DNA of 18,114 bases, from assembly GCA_036278635.1 (NCBI GenBank), contig DASUKQ010000118.1, positions 1 to 18,114 on the forward strand, in the 5' to 3' direction. A program made the position numbers and the translations under genes. Numbering within the stretch: the first letter of the stretch is position 1; each line of letters opens with the position of its first letter. The notes below the pieces were generated by a model that was not told where the DNA came from, ran no database searches, and was given only the letters and a program-made list of their open reading frames with translations. Shown here piece by piece: positions 15,108 through 18,114 of the stretch. The stretch comes from 66-474 sp036278635. GTDB taxonomy: Bacteria > Pseudomonadota > Gammaproteobacteria > Xanthomonadales > Rhodanobacteraceae.

Positions 15108-15565
15108 GCGAGGTTGTTTCCTTCAATCAGGGGGACGATTTCCGCCGGAATCCGGCACGGCTTGAGGGTGCGCGCATCGACGCACGCGACACGCACCTGC
15201 GCGCGGGCCAGCGTAACGCCGTCGGCGACCCGCGACACGACTTGTGCAATGTCGATGCTGGCCGCGCGCAAACGCATCACCCGCACCGTCGCATCCAGTT
15301 CGTCGTCGAGTCGGGCCGGCTTGTCGTAGGCGATGTCCAGTTCGCGCACCACGAACACGACCCCCTGCGACCGGCGCAACGCATCCTGCCCGAGTCCCGC
15401 CGCGCGCATCCACTCGCTCCGCGCGCGTTCGAGAAATCGCAGGTAATCGGCGTGGTAAACCACGCCTCCCGCATCGGTATCTTCCCAATAGACCCTTATC
15501 CGCCAACTGAACGCGGGCCCCGCAAGGGAGTTCGCCGAAAGAACGGGGTCAGAGTGACTTTTCAT
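15104..15565 (-). CDS. ybgC: Tol-Pal associated acyl-CoA thioesterase YbgC
   Basis: A hot-dog fold acyl-CoA thioesterase encoded at the head of the tol-pal operon. The core RVYWEDTDAGGVVYHADYLRFLERARSEW matches YbgC, with catalytic Asp31 (Asp18 in E. coli, whose N-terminus is 13 residues shorter). The 153-aa form starts at the ATG at 15565. The first seven residues, MKSHSDP, are encoded by a repeat element, and no ATG, GTG or TTG lies in frame between it and the core. A TTG at 15583 would add six residues (MASRDI). Upstream signals are poor (GGGA 4 bp before the ATG). The stop overlaps tolQ by 4 bp. Confidence 0.92.
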   Translation of the reverse strand: MKSHSDPVLSANSLAGPAFSWRIRVYWEDTDAGGVVYHADYLRFLERARSEWMRAAGLGQDALRRSQGVVFVVRELDIAYDKPARLDDELDATVRVMRLRAASIDIAQVVSRVADGVTLARAQVRVACVDARTLKPCRIPAEIVPLIEGNNLA

Positions 15566-15567
15566 GA
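15545..15567 (+). repeat. Repeat copy A of the ruvB/ybgC junction family
   Basis: GGGGTCAGAGTGACTTTTCA followed by TGA, identical over 23 bp to copy B at 15588. Read on the minus strand it gives the ybgC start ATG and the codons K-S-H-S-D-P. Confidence 0.9.
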
Positions 15568-15587
15568 TATCCCGCGAAGCCAAAGAT

Positions 15588-15610
15588 GGGGTCAGAGTGA
15601 CTTTTCATGA
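15588..15610 (+). repeat. Repeat copy B of the ruvB/ybgC junction family
   Basis: Identical over 23 bp to copy A, with start points 43 bp apart. It forms a perfect 20-bp stem with inverted copy C (15588-15607 with 15634-15653) around a 26-nt loop. The hairpin sits between the ruvB stop and the ybgC start. Confidence 0.9.
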
Positions 15611-15633
15611 CGCTCCAAACTACGGATGCATAC

Positions 15634-15653
15634 TGAAAAGTCACTCTGACCCC
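15634..15653 (-). repeat. Inverted repeat copy C, overlapping the ruvB 3' end
   Basis: TGAAAAGTCACTCTGACCCC is the exact reverse complement of the first 20 bp of copies A and B. On the minus strand it encodes the last RuvB residues G-S-E and the TGA stop. Upstream of the repeat, copies A and C also share CCGAAAG. Confidence 0.9.
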
Positions 15654-16699
15654 CTTTCGGACCCTTCGTCGTCGAACAGGTTCAGCGCGGGCGCGGTGCC
15701 GTGCGGCGGCCTCAGTCCGAAGTGCCGCCAGGCTTTCGCGGTGGCGATGCGCCCACGCGCGGTGCGCGCCAGCAGGCCCTGCTGGATCAGGTACGGTTCC
15801 AGCACGTCTTCGATGGTGTCGCGATCCTCGGCCAGCGCCGCGGCCAGCGACTCCACCCCGACCGGGCCTCCCTCGAACTGTTCGACCACCAGGCGCAGCA
15901 AGCGGCGGTCCAGATCGTCGAAACCGCCGGCGTCGACCTTCAACATGTCGAGCGCCGCGGACGCGGCCACGCGGGTGATGTGCCCGCCCGCGCGCACTTC
16001 GGCGTAATCGCGCACGCGGCGCAACAGGCGATTGGCGATGCGCGGCGTTCCGCGTGCGCGCCGCGCGATCTCGTCGGCGCCATCATCGTCGCAGGTGATG
16101 TCCAGGATCCGGGCGGAACGCCTGACGATCGTCGCCAGTTCGTCCGCCGTGTAGAACTCGAGCCGGTGCACGATCCCGAAGCGGTCGCGCAACGGGCTGG
16201 TCAGCATGCCGGCACGGGTGGTCGCGCCGACCAGCGTGAACGGCGGCAGGTCCAGCTTGATCGAGCGCGCCGCCGGCCCCTCGCCCAGCATGATGTCGAT
16301 CTGGAAATCCTCCAGCGCCGGATACAGCACCTCTTCCACCACCGGCGACAGACGGTGGATTTCGTCGATGAACAGCACGTCGCGCGGCTGCAGGTTGGTG
16401 AGCAGCGCGGCGAGATCGCCGGCACGTTCCAGTACCGGTCCGGAGGTGCTGCGCAAATTGACGCCCAACTCGTTGGCGATCACGTGCGAGAGCGTGGTCT
16501 TGCCCAGGCCCGGCGGCCCGAACACGAGTACGTGGTCCAGTGCGTCGCCGCGCTTGCGCGCCGCCTCGATCGACAACGACAACTGCTCGCGCATCGCGGC
16601 CTGCCCCACGTACTCGGCAAGCGAGCGCGGGCGGATGCTGGCTTCCAGCACTTCCTCGTCGCGGGTTCCGGCGGCGTCGACGACGCGGGCTTCGTTCAT
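15641..16699 (-). CDS. ruvB: Holliday junction branch-migration helicase RuvB
   Basis: An AAA+ motor that drives RuvA-bound Holliday junctions in recombinational repair. The 352-aa length is typical. Walker A is GPPGLGKTT (61-69) and Walker B is VLFIDEIH (108-115). TLVGATTRAGML holds sensor 1, LRDRFG follows with the arginine-finger region, ARGTPRIANRLLRRVRDYAEV holds sensor 2, and the C-terminal winged helix ends near RTARGRIATAKAWRHFG. The last residues (RGSE) run into inverted repeat copy C, which also provides the stop. ruvA and ruvC are not immediately upstream, where a DUF3175 gene lies instead. No strong Shine-Dalgarno precedes the ATG. Confidence 0.97.
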   Translation of the reverse strand: MNEARVVDAAGTRDEEVLEASIRPRSLAEYVGQAAMREQLSLSIEAARKRGDALDHVLVFGPPGLGKTTLSHVIANELGVNLRSTSGPVLERAGDLAALLTNLQPRDVLFIDEIHRLSPVVEEVLYPALEDFQIDIMLGEGPAARSIKLDLPPFTLVGATTRAGMLTSPLRDRFGIVHRLEFYTADELATIVRRSARILDITCDDDGADEIARRARGTPRIANRLLRRVRDYAEVRAGGHITRVAASAALDMLKVDAGGFDDLDRRLLRLVVEQFEGGPVGVESLAAALAEDRDTIEDVLEPYLIQQGLLARTARGRIATAKAWRHFGLRPPHGTAPALNLFDDEGSERGSE

Positions 16700-16720
16700 G
16701 TTGCGATTATGCCGGAACGC

Positions 16721-16797
16721 CGGGAATTGAGAGTCGAGAATCGAGAATCGGAAAAGCGGCTGGAGCGGCAGCTCGCTGCTTCAATTCCCCATTCCCG
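16721..16797. repeat. Imperfect palindromic intergenic element
   Basis: CGGGAAT (16721-16727) and ATTCCCG (16791-16797) form the outer inverted pair. GGGAATTGA (16722-16730) also pairs with TCAATTCCC (16781-16789). Between them GTCGAGAA and TCGAGAAT repeat in tandem. It fills most of the 106-bp gap between the DUF3175 gene and ruvB. GGGAAT-rich elements of this look are common between genes in Xanthomonadales (recollection, not searched). Confidence 0.45.
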
Positions 16798-16805
16798 TTG
16801 GCGCA

Positions 16806-17141
16806 TCAATGCTGGCGCGGCCGATGATACAGTTCACGCAGTTCGTCCTTGGCCTGTTCCAGCCTCGCGCGTTGCCGCTTCGGCAGTTTGTCGCCCGCGC
16901 GGTTGATGTAGAACGTAAGCATCGACATGGCGGAACGGAATGGCTCGCTTTTGCGCCGCCGGCTGCGATCGGCCGACCGTTTCAGGGAGCGGGCGATGGC
17001 GCGCGGATCGTCCAGGCTGAACACGCCGTCGTCGAGCGTCAGTGCGTCGCTGGACTGCGTCACGCGCTGCGACCAGCGCCGCGAAGCGCCCTTCGACGCG
17101 CCCGATCCACGGGAATTCGCGCTGGAGGGCTGGCGCGCCAT
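16806..17141 (-). CDS. DUF3175 domain-containing protein
   Basis: A 111-aa basic protein of unknown function. The core SRRWSQRVTQSSDALTLDDGVFSLDDPRAIARSLKRSADRS and the following SAMSMLTFYINRAGDKLPKRQRARLEQAKDELRELY match DUF3175 as I know it. The ATG at 17141 is chosen because it lies 4 bp after the upstream stop with GAGG just before it and gives the normal N-terminus. The frame is open 60 codons further upstream, but there it only shadows the neighbouring Lys/Arg-rich gene. It is probably co-transcribed with the DUF6496 gene; both are very basic and may bind nucleic acid (inference). Confidence 0.8.
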   Translation of the reverse strand: MARQPSSANSRGSGASKGASRRWSQRVTQSSDALTLDDGVFSLDDPRAIARSLKRSADRSRRRKSEPFRSAMSMLTFYINRAGDKLPKRQRARLEQAKDELRELYHRPRQH

Positions 17142-17145
17142 CGCC

Positions 17146-17652
17146 TCAACGCTTGCGGTTTCTCGCGCGCGTGCGCGCGGCCTTGCGTGCGGACGCCGAA
17201 CGTCCTTTCGCGCCCTTGGTACGCGCGGCTTTCTTCGCGGCCGCGGACCGCTCGCCGGCGGTGCGTTTGCGTGCGGACTTGCGGGCCTGCTTCGAGAGCG
17301 CCCGTTTCGACGCGGCGGCATGGCCTTCGCGCTTCAATGCCTTGCTGCTCGCGCGCGAGCGTTTTGACGAGGCCTTGCGCGGCGTGCCTTTCCTGGCCGC
17401 GGCCCGATCGCGCTTGGCGGCCTTGCGCGTCGCCTTCGACGCCTTGCCCTTCTTCGGCGGCGGCAAGTCGACCCCTGCGCGCCGCGCCTCGGACAACCCG
17501 ATCGCAATCGCCTGCCTGGTCGAACGGGCCCCATGCTTGCCCTCGCGCACGTGCTCGATTTCCTCGCGCACGAATTCACCGGCCTGGGTGCTCGGGGACT
17601 TGCCCTCGCGCTTGTCCTTCTTCGCCTTCTCGATGGTCTTCCTGTCAGGCAT
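17146..17652 (-). CDS. DUF6496-type protein with histone-H1-like Lys/Arg/Ala tail
   Basis: A 168-aa protein. The N-terminal part (1-63) reads MPDRKTIEKAKKDKREGKSP and continues STQAGEFVREEIEHVREGKHGARSTRQAIAIGLSEARRAGVDLPPP. This resembles small conserved proteobacterial proteins annotated DUF6496. The rest (about 65-168) is low-complexity Lys/Arg/Ala/Ser with SKRSRASSKALKR and SARKAARTRARNRKR patches, like bacterial H1-type chromatin proteins. The ATG at 17652 has AAGGAG 8-9 bp upstream and is clearly better than more distant in-frame starts. Its function is unknown; DNA or RNA binding by the tail is inferred from composition. The tail is the part most likely to vary in length between strains. 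Confidence 0.78.
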   Translation of the reverse strand: MPDRKTIEKAKKDKREGKSPSTQAGEFVREEIEHVREGKHGARSTRQAIAIGLSEARRAGVDLPPPKKGKASKATRKAAKRDRAAARKGTPRKASSKRSRASSKALKREGHAAASKRALSKQARKSARKRTAGERSAAAKKAARTKGAKGRSASARKAARTRARNRKR

Positions 17653-17859
17653 CCCACACACTCCTTGTCGTCGCCTCGACATCGCGGGAAGGGCCTTCCA
17701 CGCAACCTCGCAACTACGTGCGATAGCCCGACGGCCGGCCCTCATCCGGCACGTTTCCATCATGCGGGAGGCGAACGCCGGATGTCACGTCGGACTCGTG
17801 ACGCGAGCAAGCGGCCGTTCAGATTGCACTCCGCGCGCGGCGGATGCACGCCGATCGCG
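17653..17859. other. Intergenic region between kup and the DUF6496 gene
   Basis: No gene is seen. Two inverted repeats occur: GTCACG (17784-17789) with CGTGAC (17797-17802), and CATCCGGC (17743-17750) with GCCGGATG (17777-17784). Either may end the kup transcript, but neither has a T-run. The promoter of the DUF6496-DUF3175 pair should lie here but was not assigned. Confidence 0.3.
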
Positions 17860-18114
17860 TCAGATCTCGACCTGCGCGCCGAGTTCGATCAGGCGGTTGC
17901 CGGGGATGCTGAAGAACGCGGTCGCGGGCAACGCGTTGCGGGCCAGGAACGTGAACAGCTTGTCGCGCCACAACGCCATGCCGGCGCGGTCGGCGGCGAC
18001 GATGGTTTCGCGCGACAGGAAGAACGTCGTGTCCATCAATTTGAAATCGAGCCCCTGCCTGGCGCACGCGTGCAGCGCCGCCGGCACGTCGGGATCGTCG
18101 GCAAACCCGAAACG
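17860..18114 (-). CDS. kup: Low-affinity potassium transporter Kup, C-terminal fragment
   Basis: The frame is open to the window edge, so only the last 84 complete codons are visible. FGFADDPDVPAALHACARQG followed by DTTFFLSRETIV, MALWRDKLFTFLARNALPATAFFSIPGNRLIELGAQVEI is the conserved cytoplasmic C-terminus of KUP/HAK potassium-proton symporters. The start and membrane domain lie outside the window. Confidence 0.93.
   Translation of the reverse strand, partial: RFGFADDPDVPAALHACARQGLDFKLMDTTFFLSRETIVAADRAGMALWRDKLFTFLARNALPATAFFSIPGNRLIELGAQVEI

Noticed and set aside
13230..15329. 699-codon open frame on the plus strand across tolA, tolR, tolQ and ybgC
   Set aside because: It runs antisense through four well-supported overlapping genes; the His/Arg/Gln-rich translation is a codon-bias shadow.
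15634..16906. Plus-strand frames opposite ruvB
   Set aside because: ruvB carries Walker A/B and sensor motifs on the minus strand; the plus frames are shadows, one of them extended by the junction repeat.

Overview
The window looks like chromosomal DNA of a high-GC gammaproteobacterium, most likely from the Xanthomonadales (Lysobacterales), probably near Rhodanobacteraceae. This is inferred from the high-GC codon use, the gene order ruvB-ybgC-tolQRAB-pal-cpoB-queC followed by a tRNA-Lys, the DUF2007-apt pair, and the DUF3175, DUF6496, CsbD and BON stress genes. No phage, plasmid, transposase or CRISPR gene is visible.

Left part (1-4367): a DegS/DegP-type membrane-anchored periplasmic protease (+) converges on a translationally overlapped pair, a DUF2007 protein and adenine phosphoribosyltransferase (-). 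The gap between them is filled by a symmetric array of 28-bp GTAG-type repeats. A second REP-like pair lies upstream of glnS (+).

Middle (4368-8990): after a 452-bp gap comes a compact stress-type cluster (a secreted BON-domain protein, a diverged CsbD-like protein and a canonical CsbD). It is followed by a nucleoside deaminase, a TVP38/TMEM64 membrane protein and a POT-family peptide transporter, all on +. A small membrane-anchored protein faces them on -.

Right part (9364-15565): the Tol-Pal envelope operon runs on the minus strand in the order ybgC, tolQ, tolR, tolA, tolB, pal, cpoB, queC, with tRNA-Lys(TTT) downstream. Several junctions overlap or nearly abut. TolQ-TolR-TolA form the proton-driven inner-membrane machine, TolB and CpoB are periplasmic, and Pal is the outer-membrane lipoprotein. 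Upstream lie ruvB, a DUF3175 gene, a DUF6496 gene with a histone-H1-like basic tail, and the 3' end of kup (potassium uptake), all on -.

The most unusual feature is at the ruvB/ybgC junction (15545-15653). Three near-identical copies of a 20-23 bp repeat, two direct and one inverted, occupy the whole gap. One copy supplies the last codons and stop of ruvB. Another supplies the ATG and first residues of ybgC. I found no clear new enzymatic system; the novelty here is in repeat biology.
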